This document shows, piece after piece, positions 23,961-32,843 of a stretch of DNA of 64,000 bases; position 1 is the stretch's first letter; every line of letters begins with the position of its first letter. The DNA comes from Luteolibacter sp. (lineage in GTDB: Bacteria > Verrucomicrobiota > Verrucomicrobiia > Verrucomicrobiales > Akkermansiaceae), in contig JAUYNL010000059.1 in the NCBI GenBank assembly GCA_030696085.1, positions 1 through 64,000 on the forward strand, given 5' to 3'. A model generated the notes under the pieces. That model did no database searches. It was not told the origin of the DNA and saw nothing but the letters and a program-made list of their open reading frames with translations. A program made the translations under genes and the position numbers.

Positions 23961-26084
23961 CTATTTGGTGGAGATCTCGTTCTGCTCGACGTCCTCGAAT
24001 GTGTTATCCCGCAGAAGGGTACCCACAGCGGTGACGGCGATCTTGATGCCGACCTCGGCGTGGCGCACGGTGCAATGTTCGATGATGGCGTTCGCGGTGG
24101 CTCCGGAGAGGCGGAAGGAGGCGTTGTTCTGGCAGACATTGCGACGAAAAATCGCGCCGCACACCAGCGGACCGTCATAGACCTTTACCTCGTCGTAGGC
24201 GATGGTGCTGAAGCCTCCCGTGCGGTGGCCGTAACTGTTGCCTTCCACAATTTCGTTGTCGAGGAACTGGCAGAACCACGAGGGTTGGTGGCCCCATGCA
24301 TGCGGGTTGAGGCCCCAGACCATGAATCCGTCCGTCCGCGTGGCCTTGTTTTCGGCCACGATACAGTCATGCGCGGCGGCGTAGAGTTGGAACGGCCCGC
24401 CGTCCTCCAGCTCATTGCCGATGAACAGGCTCTGGCCGCGGAACGGCGCGATGGAGACGCGCGATTTCTGATCCGGTTCGACCGTCCATGGCCGGTCGAT
24501 CTGCCATTCCCGCCCTTTGTTCGCCGTGACGAAACGGTATTGTCCCGCGCCCTTGCCATCGAGGATCTGGACCACGCCGTCGGTCCAGTCGGTGCGGGGT
24601 TTGGGCGCGTATCCGCCGACCACCGGATCCGCGGCGAGGGTGACGCGGGTGCCGGAAACCTTCGCCAGCTTGCCGTAATACGCGCCGCCGGCGGCATCGA
24701 GAGTCATCATTTCACGGTCCGCACCATGCACCTGCCGGATTTTGTTATGGGCAAAATAGACATGCCAGCAGCGGGGGCTGAAAAACGAAGAGATATCATT
24801 GCCGATGGCGAGCAGGTTGTTGCCCTCCACCAGGTTGTCCTCGAAGATCAGCCGTTCGGTGTTTTCGATGCTGTAGCCGCGCCCGCCATAGCGGATGAGG
24901 TTGCGGGCGACGATGCCGGTCCTGGCGTTCCAAAGGTGCAAGCCGTAGTTGCTGGCATAAATATCGCAATCGGTGATCTCGATATTTTTTCCGCGTGGTT
25001 TTACCGCCGCGCCGCAGTCCCGGTGGGTGGAAGGGCCGCTTCTCCCTTGAAATTTTTTACCCCGATCTTCAATCAGGAAATAACAGTTCGCCCGGATTCT
25101 CACTTTGCGCAGAATGAAGCGCTTTGACGCGTCATCGCCGCCAATGACATTCTTATGGTTCTGGCAATAGATGCTCAGCGACTCGATGCCAAAGTCCACG
25201 CCTTTGATGAGATCTGCGGGCGGCTGGTCATAGTCCGGCCAGTAGAGGCTGGTGAGTTCCATCGACTCGCCGCGGAGGATCGTATTCGGCGGGATGATGA
25301 GGGGGCCATACACCGGGTAGCGCCCGCGCGGCAGGTAAACGACGCCGCCGCCCTTGGTTTTTGCCACCGCAAGCGCGGCGATCAGCGCATCCGCCGGTTT
25401 CGGCCCGAAATTCCTGACGCTGATCACCTCGGTCGGCCACGCTGTGCCAGGCCGGATGTTCACGGTGCCTGCGGCAGTCCAAGCGGCGCGGCCGCCGAGG
25501 CCGTTGTGGACGAAGAGTTGGTAGTCGCCCACCGCAAGATCGGCGGGTAGGGTGAAGGCCAGCGCATAGTTGCTTGGCTTTTGCGCCGTGAGCGTGGTGC
25601 TTTTGCCATCGGCGGCCCGCAACAGCGCGAGGCTCTCTCCACCGAAGTTGAGGGACTTGCCGAAGACACGCAACCAGCCGCCGGGCGTCGCCGTTTCACC
25701 TTCGTCGCCATTCCACCACCAGGCGTTGGGTTCGTTGAGCATGACGGATTCGGAAACCTTGGATCCGCTCCTGACGCGGCAGGTCCACACGCCCTGGGGC
25801 CAGGCTTTGGGAATCACGAACTTCAGCGAGCGCCCGTCACTTTGGAGTGGCTGGATCGCCGTCCATTTCCTGGCGGTGGGCGTGGAGTTTTCCAATGGTG
25901 CCGTGGCAGGCCCGTCGGATAGCGGGGCCAACTCGACACGACAGTCCTTGCCAAACGCCTCACCGATGACCAGCACCGCCTCATCGGGGCGCACCGGATC
26001 GGATGCCTGAATGATTTGCGGTGACGGGGCGGCGTGGATGCTTGAAGCGGCGGCAATGACAAGGGCTAACAGAAAAAGTCTCAT
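23961..26084 (-). CDS. Secreted right-handed beta-helix protein (pectate-lyase-like fold)
   Basis: The protein has 707 residues with a signal peptide (ending SIHAAPS, about residue 19). Residues 20-225 form two small beta-sandwich domains. From about residue 235 the sequence GGGVVYLPRGRYPVYGPLIIPPNTILRGESM is the typical entry of the pectate lyase 3/GH28-like beta-helix, followed by coils with NxxIRYGGRGYSIENTERLIFEDNLVEGNN and NKATRTDGFMVWG. Such folds are found in polysaccharide lyases, polygalacturonases and glycan-modifying enzymes acting outside the cell. Catalytic residues could not be assigned. It lies 10 bases after the clan GH-A hydrolase gene in the operon, which points to a role in breaking down the same glycan. 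Confidence 0.75.
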   Translation of the reverse strand: MRLFLLALVIAAASSIHAAPSPQIIQASDPVRPDEAVLVIGEAFGKDCRVELAPLSDGPATAPLENSTPTARKWTAIQPLQSDGRSLKFVIPKAWPQGVWTCRVRSGSKVSESVMLNEPNAWWWNGDEGETATPGGWLRVFGKSLNFGGESLALLRAADGKSTTLTAQKPSNYALAFTLPADLAVGDYQLFVHNGLGGRAAWTAAGTVNIRPGTAWPTEVISVRNFGPKPADALIAALAVAKTKGGGVVYLPRGRYPVYGPLIIPPNTILRGESMELTSLYWPDYDQPPADLIKGVDFGIESLSIYCQNHKNVIGGDDASKRFILRKVRIRANCYFLIEDRGKKFQGRSGPSTHRDCGAAVKPRGKNIEITDCDIYASNYGLHLWNARTGIVARNLIRYGGRGYSIENTERLIFEDNLVEGNNLLAIGNDISSFFSPRCWHVYFAHNKIRQVHGADREMMTLDAAGGAYYGKLAKVSGTRVTLAADPVVGGYAPKPRTDWTDGVVQILDGKGAGQYRFVTANKGREWQIDRPWTVEPDQKSRVSIAPFRGQSLFIGNELEDGGPFQLYAAAHDCIVAENKATRTDGFMVWGLNPHAWGHQPSWFCQFLDNEIVEGNSYGHRTGGFSTIAYDEVKVYDGPLVCGAIFRRNVCQNNASFRLSGATANAIIEHCTVRHAEVGIKIAVTAVGTLLRDNTFEDVEQNEISTK

Positions 26085-26094
26085 GAGCCTTATG

Positions 26095-29025
26095 TTAGAA
26101 TTTCACGGATGTTTCCAGCTCGATCATCTGTTGGATGCCGCCGGTGGCGAGGGCTTCCACGCGGACTGGGTTGACGCGGGAGGGGAGCGGGATGGTTGCC
26201 GTCGATTCGCCGTAGGCGGGGACGGTGATGGTGCGGGCGGGACTTTCCTGGTCTCCGGCGCTCACCGCGTAAGTGAACAGGGTGGGGGAGTCCGCAGGGT
26301 TGATGAATCGTAGATTCACGGTTTCCGCCGGCGTGGCGGCTTCGATTCGCACCAGCGTCTCCACGTTCAGGGGACTCTTGGAAAGCAGGAAGCGGGGCCG
26401 GAAGGCGGCTTCCAGCAGTTCCGCGCCGGCGGCGGCCTTGCGTTCGTTGCCGTAGAGATCGCACTCGGTCCATGATTCGTCATTGGCGGGGCGGATGCGG
26501 ACGGGGATCGGGCTGTCGGTGGACCAGATGGCGACGAGCGAGCGACCGTCCACGGCGAATTCATAGACCCGGAGGTTGGGGGCGAGTTTGGATTCCTTGA
26601 CAAAGCGGGCACCCTGGAGCTGGCGCACCAGATTGACGTGGGCGGTGAAGGAGGCTTTGGGCGAGAGATCCTCGTTGAAAAAACCAGTGGAGCCGATGAG
26701 ACCATACCAAAACGTGCGTTCGATACCGGTTGCGAGCGACTGGACATGGAGTTTCACCAACTCCGATGCCTGACCATCTTCTGACAGATAGGGCACGCCA
26801 CCCCAGCCGCCATTTTCGCCGACCTTTCCGGAATACATGCTGGTCTCGGTGTTCCAGAATGGTTTGTGGCCCTCGCCGATTTTCTTCATGAACCCGATCA
26901 CGCCCTCGGCCAGGGTTTTCACACGGTCCCACGATTGCCCCGGCTCGCCGACGCTGTAGAAATGCGAGTCCGCGATGTCATAGTCCGCCTGCGGTTTGAG
27001 GGCGAAAAAGGAAGGGGCGTCCCAAAGGCTTCCGGCGAAGGCGTAGGAAGTCATGGCCGTGCCGCCCTCGGTTCTATCCACGGTGGTATCGCCCAACGCA
27101 CCGAGCACGATTTTGATGTTCGGATCGGCGGCACGAATCGCCGCGGCGCTGGCCTTGAGGATGTCGGCATAGGTTTTCGGAGAAAACGGATAGAGTCCGT
27201 TGCGGGCCTCTGCTTCGTTCCAGATTTGATAGTAGTGGAGTTTTCCCTGATAACGGCGGGCCATGGCGGTTAGAAAATCACTCCACAGCCCCATGTCGGC
27301 GGGTGCGTAGCAGGCGGTGGTCATCATCTGCCAGGTTTCCTTTTTGGTAGGTTCGGTGGTTTGGAAGGGCAAGGCTCCGCCGGTGATGCAGACGAGAAGG
27401 GTGACGCCGGCCTCGCGGGCTGCGGCGACGGTTTGATCGAGCGCATCCCAATCATAGACGCCGGGCTTGCGCTCGATGTCATCCCAGCGCAACCAGAGGC
27501 GGAACCAGCGGGAGCCGGCGGCGGCGGTGCAGGCGAGGTTGGTGCGCATGATCGAGGCATCGAACTTCCCGGGGATCATGGAAAATTCCCTTTGGACGCC
27601 GAACCACGATTGGGAGGCAGGAAGCCAGGTTTTCCATGGGTTCACGATGGCGAAGCTGCGGCTCGCCGAGGCCTTGGTTCCATTGACCCGCAGGTCCGCG
27701 TGCAGTCGGTAGCTGCCGTATGGCAGGGACGGCAGCACCACGCGGTGGGACTTGGCGGAGCGCTCCCTGGGGGCGAATGGCCTGCCGACGGGTTTGCCAT
27801 GAATATCTTCAATGTGGAAATTCGAAGCGACACTCGCACCGACTCCCTCCGGGAAATCCAGACTCCATTCGTGTGGGCCCGGACCTGTGAAGGTGCCTGC
27901 CCCGCGACCGCTCGGGAAGGCGGCCTGCACGCTCGGCATGAACATCGAAAAGGTGAACTTGTCGATGCCGCCCGACCACACGCTATCAGACGCGGTTTCC
28001 CTGCCGATGAAAATGGAGCGATCCGCCACCGGAGAAAATTTCTGCGCCAAATGGCTGTCACCAATTTTTAGACCATCGACCCAAAGTGAAACCTTATTGC
28101 TGGAAAAGCGCACCCGCGCACTGTGTTTCTGCCCCTCGAGCCAATCCGGCACCGGCTTGATGACCTGCGAGGAGATCGCCGTGTTGTCCGAGCTGAGGCG
28201 GGCAAAAAGCGTCTTGCCTCCCCAAAGCATGAGGGTGATCGAGCTGGGCTCGGAACCGTTCATATTGAGGCCCATGGTGAAAAGCGCCTCGCTTTTCCCG
28301 GCCACCGCACCGGCACCGACGGTGAATTCCGCCTCGATTTCGTAAACGGCCAGCGGGCGCTCGACGCGCGAACCGGGCCAAGGGAATGACGCCGCGCCCG
28401 CGCCGGGCAGGGCGGGTAACTTGCGTTTCGGGGATTCGAGAACGGCACGCCCGCGATTCCATGTGAGTTTCTCCACTTCCACCAGCGGGATGCCGATTTC
28501 CTCGCGGTCAGCGGCATCTCGTGTGAGGAGCTTGATTTGTTTGAGGTCGAATCTCCCGGCCACGCCTTGCAGGCGGAATTGCGCTGTTGCCTTGGCCGCT
28601 CCCGGCGGCAGCGCGAACTCCTGATGGAGGGCGTTCCATCCTGTGGAAGGCGGACAAAGAACCTTGAGCGTCGTCAACTGTTTCCCAGCGCCATCCAGCA
28701 CATTGACCATCACCCAAGCGCCGTAATCCGAACGCGAACCGCTCACCCCTGTGCGGTAGGAAAAGGCCACGTCCAGCGCACGCAAGCCACCCATCTCGAA
28801 GGCCGGGCTAGTCAGTATCGCCATCTTGCCCGCCGGATCTTCCAGGCGCACGAAACGTTCTCCTACTGCGGAGCGCAGGATCCTGCTCTCACGAAAGTTC
28901 CATTGCGGCTCGGCATCGCCGGGCGTGAGCGAGAGGGTGCCGGCCGATGCCTGACAGGTGAAGAGCGGGAGCAAGGCGAGTTTCAGCCAGTGAGTGGGAA
29001 GACGGGAAATTATGTTAGTGTACAT
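26095..29025 (-). CDS. Secreted multidomain clan GH-A glycoside hydrolase (GH39/GH5-like)
   Basis: The protein has 976 residues with a signal peptide ending CQASAG (about residue 28). Residues 30-190 look like a carbohydrate-binding jelly roll, and residues 200-380 like a laminin-G/concanavalin-like domain (VDGLKIGDSHLAQKFSPVADRSIFIGRETAS). The central barrel (about 480-800) carries RWFRLWLRWDDIERKPGVYDWDALD, the acid/base motif YYQIWNEAE and the nucleophile motif FWNTETSMY, the two-Glu arrangement of clan GH-A. A beta-sandwich closes the protein. Its ATG overlaps the end of the epimerase gene by 11 bases, so it belongs to the amino-sugar operon. The family number is uncertain and the linkage it cuts is unknown. 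Confidence 0.78.
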   Translation of the reverse strand: MYTNIISRLPTHWLKLALLPLFTCQASAGTLSLTPGDAEPQWNFRESRILRSAVGERFVRLEDPAGKMAILTSPAFEMGGLRALDVAFSYRTGVSGSRSDYGAWVMVNVLDGAGKQLTTLKVLCPPSTGWNALHQEFALPPGAAKATAQFRLQGVAGRFDLKQIKLLTRDAADREEIGIPLVEVEKLTWNRGRAVLESPKRKLPALPGAGAASFPWPGSRVERPLAVYEIEAEFTVGAGAVAGKSEALFTMGLNMNGSEPSSITLMLWGGKTLFARLSSDNTAISSQVIKPVPDWLEGQKHSARVRFSSNKVSLWVDGLKIGDSHLAQKFSPVADRSIFIGRETASDSVWSGGIDKFTFSMFMPSVQAAFPSGRGAGTFTGPGPHEWSLDFPEGVGASVASNFHIEDIHGKPVGRPFAPRERSAKSHRVVLPSLPYGSYRLHADLRVNGTKASASRSFAIVNPWKTWLPASQSWFGVQREFSMIPGKFDASIMRTNLACTAAAGSRWFRLWLRWDDIERKPGVYDWDALDQTVAAAREAGVTLLVCITGGALPFQTTEPTKKETWQMMTTACYAPADMGLWSDFLTAMARRYQGKLHYYQIWNEAEARNGLYPFSPKTYADILKASAAAIRAADPNIKIVLGALGDTTVDRTEGGTAMTSYAFAGSLWDAPSFFALKPQADYDIADSHFYSVGEPGQSWDRVKTLAEGVIGFMKKIGEGHKPFWNTETSMYSGKVGENGGWGGVPYLSEDGQASELVKLHVQSLATGIERTFWYGLIGSTGFFNEDLSPKASFTAHVNLVRQLQGARFVKESKLAPNLRVYEFAVDGRSLVAIWSTDSPIPVRIRPANDESWTECDLYGNERKAAAGAELLEAAFRPRFLLSKSPLNVETLVRIEAATPAETVNLRFINPADSPTLFTYAVSAGDQESPARTITVPAYGESTATIPLPSRVNPVRVEALATGGIQQMIELETSVKF

Positions 29026-29935
29026 CGTGAATGCTTTTCAGAGTTATGGATATGCCCTCATCGAGGGTGTAGGCCGGAATCCAGCCGGCGGCCCGGAGTT
29101 TTCCGGCGCTGGCGCGGGAGTGTCTGATATCACCCGCGCGTTCGGGGCCATGCGAAACCTTGGAGCTTGATCCGGCTGCGGAAATAATCCGACTGGCAAG
29201 GTCATTGATGGTAATCTGTCCCCCGTAACCCGCATTGAAAACCCCTGTGACTCCAGGCGTTTCAACCGCGAAGGAAAGCGCCCCGGCGATGTCCGCGACG
29301 TAGATGAAATCACGAGTCTGCTCACCATCGCCGAAGATGGTGATATCTTCATTGCGCCGGGCTTTTTCAGCGAAGGCCGGAACTGCGGCGGCATAGGCGC
29401 CATTGGGATCCTGGCGCGGGCCGAAGACGTTGAAGAAGCGGATCGCCGCTGTCGCCAACCTGCCTTCGCGCTGATACATGTCGAGGTAGTATTCGCCATC
29501 GAGCTTGGTGATCGCATACGGACTTTTGGGCGCGGGGGCCATGGTCTCCAGCTTCGGGACCGTTGGTTCATCCCCATAGACTGCGGCGGACGAGGCGAAA
29601 ACGAGTTTTTTCACTCCTGCGTCGGCAGCTTCTTCCAATACATTGAGCAAACCATGAACATTGATGTCAACGCATTCGGCGGATTTGGTCATGGATTCGG
29701 AAACGCTTACCAATGCGGCGAGATGAAATACATAGTCCACTCCATTTACCGCCTCCCTCACCAACTCACGATCAGTGACCGATCCCTCGATGAATGTATG
29801 TCTGAGGCCGTTCAGATTGTGACGGTAGCCGGTTCGTAGATTGTCGAGAATCAGGATTTCATCGGCCTTATTTTGATAGCGCTCGGCGATGTGCGAGCCG
29901 ATAAATCCGGCTCCGCCCGTGATGAGGATTTTCAT
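29015..29935 (-). CDS. NAD-dependent sugar-nucleotide epimerase/dehydratase (GalE/WbpP-like)
   Basis: The protein has 306 residues. It is an extended short-chain dehydrogenase: GGAGFIGSH nucleotide-binding loop at residues 7-15, FHLAALVSVSES, the Ser at VFASSAAVYGD, the catalytic YAITK (Tyr/Lys), and FNVFGPRQDPNGAYAAAVPAF. These match UDP-glucose/UDP-GlcNAc C4-epimerases rather than reductases. No signal peptide, so it acts in the cytoplasm. The start overlaps the stop of the kinase gene (ATGA), and the end overlaps the next hydrolase by 11 bases. Together with the kinase it would interconvert the gluco and galacto forms of activated HexNAc. A nucleotidyl transferase that would make the UDP sugar is not encoded nearby. 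Confidence 0.86.
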   Translation of the reverse strand: MKILITGGAGFIGSHIAERYQNKADEILILDNLRTGYRHNLNGLRHTFIEGSVTDRELVREAVNGVDYVFHLAALVSVSESMTKSAECVDINVHGLLNVLEEAADAGVKKLVFASSAAVYGDEPTVPKLETMAPAPKSPYAITKLDGEYYLDMYQREGRLATAAIRFFNVFGPRQDPNGAYAAAVPAFAEKARRNEDITIFGDGEQTRDFIYVADIAGALSFAVETPGVTGVFNAGYGGQITINDLASRIISAAGSSSKVSHGPERAGDIRHSRASAGKLRAAGWIPAYTLDEGISITLKSIHDVH

Positions 29936-31080
29936 ATTTCAGCGAGGATGCTTGGTGTTTTTCCGTTTGAGCGCGCCTGCACGATCTCTTCCATTTCAGG
30001 TAGTCTTCGTTCGATCGCGGCGACAAACGCGAATTGATTGCGACAGCGGTCAAGATTGTGAGCTGGGCGCTTGATCTTGAAATAGACGTCACCCTGCAGG
30101 TAGTCGGTCAGGAAGCGGATGCCACATTCAAGGGTGAGGAGTTTTCCCGAGTAAGCGAGGTGATCCAGCTCCGCGGGGCACAGAAACGAGCGGGCGGCAT
30201 CCAGGTAACCGCAGACGAGTGAATCGAAACGATCAAGTCGGATGTCGAGATTGCTGAGATCAATGCTATCTTCCGGTTCGGTCGGTGTCGCGGTTCGGAC
30301 CATGTCGCCGAAGTCGTAAAGCGCGGATCCAGGCATGGTGGTGTCGAGGTCGATCACGCATACGCCCTCGGCCGTGAGGTCGTCGAGAAGGACGTTGTTC
30401 AGCTTGGTGTCATTGTGGGTGACGCGTTCGGGGATTGCTCCCGATGCGATGAGATCATGAATGCGCGCGCAGTCGGCGGCACGATTCAGCGCGAAGTCGA
30501 TCTCGGGCTTCAGCGCGGCGGCGCGATTCGAGGAATCGGCCTCAAGAGCGCGGCGGAGCGCCTCAAGGCGCTTGGGAGTGTTATGGAAATCCGGAATGGT
30601 TTCGTGCAGGCGTGCGCCTCCGAGCCCGGCCGCGAGTTTCTGAAAGTTTCCAAAAGCCCTGGCGGCTTGATATGCCTGTTCGTTGGTTTGGATTTCATCA
30701 TGACCACTGGCATTTTCAATGAAAAGATAGATCCGCCAGTAGTTGCCAAGCGGATCGATGGCGTAGGGTTTTCCATCCACCGAAGGAATGCAGGTGAGGG
30801 TCCTCCTGCGGGCATCCGGGCAGCCATCCGCGAGGAGTTGGCCCAGTGAATGGCGGGTCACCCGCTCGATGTTCTCCATCAGTGCGACGGGAGTCTTGAA
30901 AACATGGGTGTTGATGCGCTGGAGGATGTAGCGGATCTTCCGGCCGGCTTGGTCGAATGTCGCGCAATAGGTGTCATTGATATGTCCGGAACCGTATGGA
31001 TGCCCTTCGATGAAGTCGGCACGCATGTCGAAAAGCAGGGCGATTTCACGCAGATTTGGAGCTAGTGTCGTGGGAGCCAT
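29932..31080 (-). CDS. nahK: N-acetylhexosamine 1-kinase (NahK-like, aminoglycoside phosphotransferase fold)
   Basis: The protein has 382 residues from MAPTTLAPNLREIALLF; the upstream frame to 31173 has no conserved content. It follows the bifidobacterial NahK/LnpB pattern closely: GSGHINDTY near the N-terminus, IRYILQRINTHVF, NYWRIYLFIENA, AFGNFQ, the catalytic Brenner motif RVTHNDTKLNNVLLD and the metal-binding IDLDTTMPGSALYDFGD, and the C-terminal LTDYLQGDVYFKIKRPAHNLDR. The enzyme phosphorylates GlcNAc or GalNAc at C1 with ATP in the cytoplasm, which commits sugars released by the neighbouring hexosaminidases to a sugar-nucleotide route. It is 52 bases downstream of a GH20 gene and overlaps the epimerase gene by 4 bases. 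Confidence 0.88.
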   Translation of the reverse strand: MAPTTLAPNLREIALLFDMRADFIEGHPYGSGHINDTYCATFDQAGRKIRYILQRINTHVFKTPVALMENIERVTRHSLGQLLADGCPDARRRTLTCIPSVDGKPYAIDPLGNYWRIYLFIENASGHDEIQTNEQAYQAARAFGNFQKLAAGLGGARLHETIPDFHNTPKRLEALRRALEADSSNRAAALKPEIDFALNRAADCARIHDLIASGAIPERVTHNDTKLNNVLLDDLTAEGVCVIDLDTTMPGSALYDFGDMVRTATPTEPEDSIDLSNLDIRLDRFDSLVCGYLDAARSFLCPAELDHLAYSGKLLTLECGIRFLTDYLQGDVYFKIKRPAHNLDRCRNQFAFVAAIERRLPEMEEIVQARSNGKTPSILAEI

Positions 31081-31132
31081 GTGAGTGGTTTGAATGAAAT
31101 GTGGGGATATCCGGGATATGGATTCGGGCAGG

Positions 31133-32809
31133 TTAGGGTTTTCCTCCAACTGGGGATTCCGGCCTTGATCCATCCCGTCCTTCTTTGCCGGGTGGGCCTG
31201 CCGGTTTGCAATAGTTGAGCTTTCCGGCGTCGTAGTGCTTCATGATTCCATCAAGACGGGAGAGGAAATCATCGAGAATTTTCGACTCGTGCGGCGTCCA
31301 TGCCACTTCGGCGAGTGCGGCGATGCGGGGAAAGGCCAGGTATTGGACTTTTTTCATGTCCTTGGCGTATTCCGTCCAAAGCTGGGCCTGGGTGCCGAGG
31401 ATTTGTTTTTCCTGAGCCGGGGTTTCGGCGACGGAGGCCGGATTGTAGGAATAGACCTTCGCCAGGGGAAGGTCGCCGCCGATGGCTTCATATTCATCGC
31501 CTTTGGCGAGTTCCGCGGCGGCGGGGTTTTGATAGTAGTCGAAGTAGGTGTGGGAGGTGGTGGCCATGACGACATCGTTGCCGAGTGCGAGGGCGTGCCT
31601 GGCCCATTTGGCGTCGCGCCAGACCATCATGGTGGCGGATTGATCGAGGCCGCCTTCCTGGATTTCATCCCAGCCGATGAGTCGGCGGTTTTTGGATTTG
31701 AGGAATTTCCCGATCCGTCGGACGAACCAGCTTTGGAGTTCTTCTTCGTTTTTCAAGCCCTCGCGTTTCATCACCTCTTGGGCGAACTTGGATTCCCGCC
31801 ACTGGGTTTTTGGGGCTTCGTCGCCGCCGATGTGGATGAACTTCGAAGGGAATAATTCGCAGACTTCGCCGAGCACATCCTCCAGGAAACGGAAAGTCTC
31901 TTCTTTGGGTGCGAAGGTATATGGATGCACGCCCCAGCGGGTCATGACTTTGGGCGCGTAGCCGGGAATATCCGTGTTTCCAAGTTCCGGATAGGAGGCG
32001 ATGGCGGCAGCCGCGTGGCCCGGCATTTCGATTTCAGGAATGATGGTGATGTGGCGCGCGGCGGCATAGGCGACGATTTCCCTGATCTGGTCCTGGGTAT
32101 AGAAGCCGCCATATCGGACGCCGTCATCGGATTTGCGGTTGCCGTAAGGCGGTGACGATTCGCGGTAAGCGCCGACTTCCGTTAGCTTCGGATACTTCCT
32201 GATTTCGATCCGCCAGCCCTGATCCTCGGTGAGGTGCCAGTGCAGGGTGTTGAGTTTGTGAAACGCCATCCAGTCGATGAAGTCCTTGATGTCCGCCACC
32301 GGATAAAAATGGCGGCCGACATCGAGCATCATTCCGCGCCAGCCAAAACGCGGATAGTCGGTGATCTCGAGTGCGGGCAACCTTGCCGGAGTCTCGTCCT
32401 TCCAGATGGCGGCTCCGCGTGGTGGCAGAAGTTGTAAGATCGTCCGTGTGCCGTGATAGACGCCGGAGGAGTCCTTGCCGGTCACCACGACCGCCCCCGG
32501 CGATATAACAAGTTTATAGCCGCCTGCCGGGAGGTCCGCCGCGGCATCGAGGTCGAGACGGATTTCACTGTGAAGGAAGATCCGTAGTTCTTCGGCCGCG
32601 GTTTTCGGTGCGGTTCCGGTGAGCGCCTGCAAGTCGGCGGCGAAGAGATCCGCCTCGGTCTTCAGGTCGCGATCAAAGCGGATCGCGGTGCCGGCGGAGA
32701 ATTCGAACGCGCCCTCCCGCGCCGTTACCGAAACGGGAAGCGGGATCAACGGCAGGGAATCGGCGCACGCGAATCCTGTTAGGGCAGTGGCGATCATCAG
32801 GAGTTTCAT
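31133..32809 (-). CDS. Beta-N-acetylhexosaminidase, glycoside hydrolase family 20
   Basis: The protein has 558 residues; the start at 32809 gives a short signal peptide (MKLLMIATALTGFACADS). An N-terminal GH20b domain (20-150) is followed by the catalytic barrel: RFGWRGMMLDVGRHFYP, LNTLHWHLTEDQGWRIEI, IIPEIEMPGHAAAAI, the catalytic pair D330-E331 in FIHIGGDEAPKTQW, and WDEIQEGG and a late Trp/Tyr motif lining the acetamido pocket. It removes terminal beta-GlcNAc or beta-GalNAc by substrate-assisted catalysis. It is second in the operon, 34 bases after the GH109 gene. The short Pro/Gly-rich C-terminus (PAGPPGKEGRDGSRPESPVGG) is unusual and may be a flexible tail. Confidence 0.92.
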   Translation of the reverse strand: MKLLMIATALTGFACADSLPLIPLPVSVTAREGAFEFSAGTAIRFDRDLKTEADLFAADLQALTGTAPKTAAEELRIFLHSEIRLDLDAAADLPAGGYKLVISPGAVVVTGKDSSGVYHGTRTILQLLPPRGAAIWKDETPARLPALEITDYPRFGWRGMMLDVGRHFYPVADIKDFIDWMAFHKLNTLHWHLTEDQGWRIEIRKYPKLTEVGAYRESSPPYGNRKSDDGVRYGGFYTQDQIREIVAYAAARHITIIPEIEMPGHAAAAIASYPELGNTDIPGYAPKVMTRWGVHPYTFAPKEETFRFLEDVLGEVCELFPSKFIHIGGDEAPKTQWRESKFAQEVMKREGLKNEEELQSWFVRRIGKFLKSKNRRLIGWDEIQEGGLDQSATMMVWRDAKWARHALALGNDVVMATTSHTYFDYYQNPAAAELAKGDEYEAIGGDLPLAKVYSYNPASVAETPAQEKQILGTQAQLWTEYAKDMKKVQYLAFPRIAALAEVAWTPHESKILDDFLSRLDGIMKHYDAGKLNYCKPAGPPGKEGRDGSRPESPVGGKP

Positions 32810-32843
32810 CGGTAGTGTCTTGCTGGTTGAGCCAAGTGAGTGA

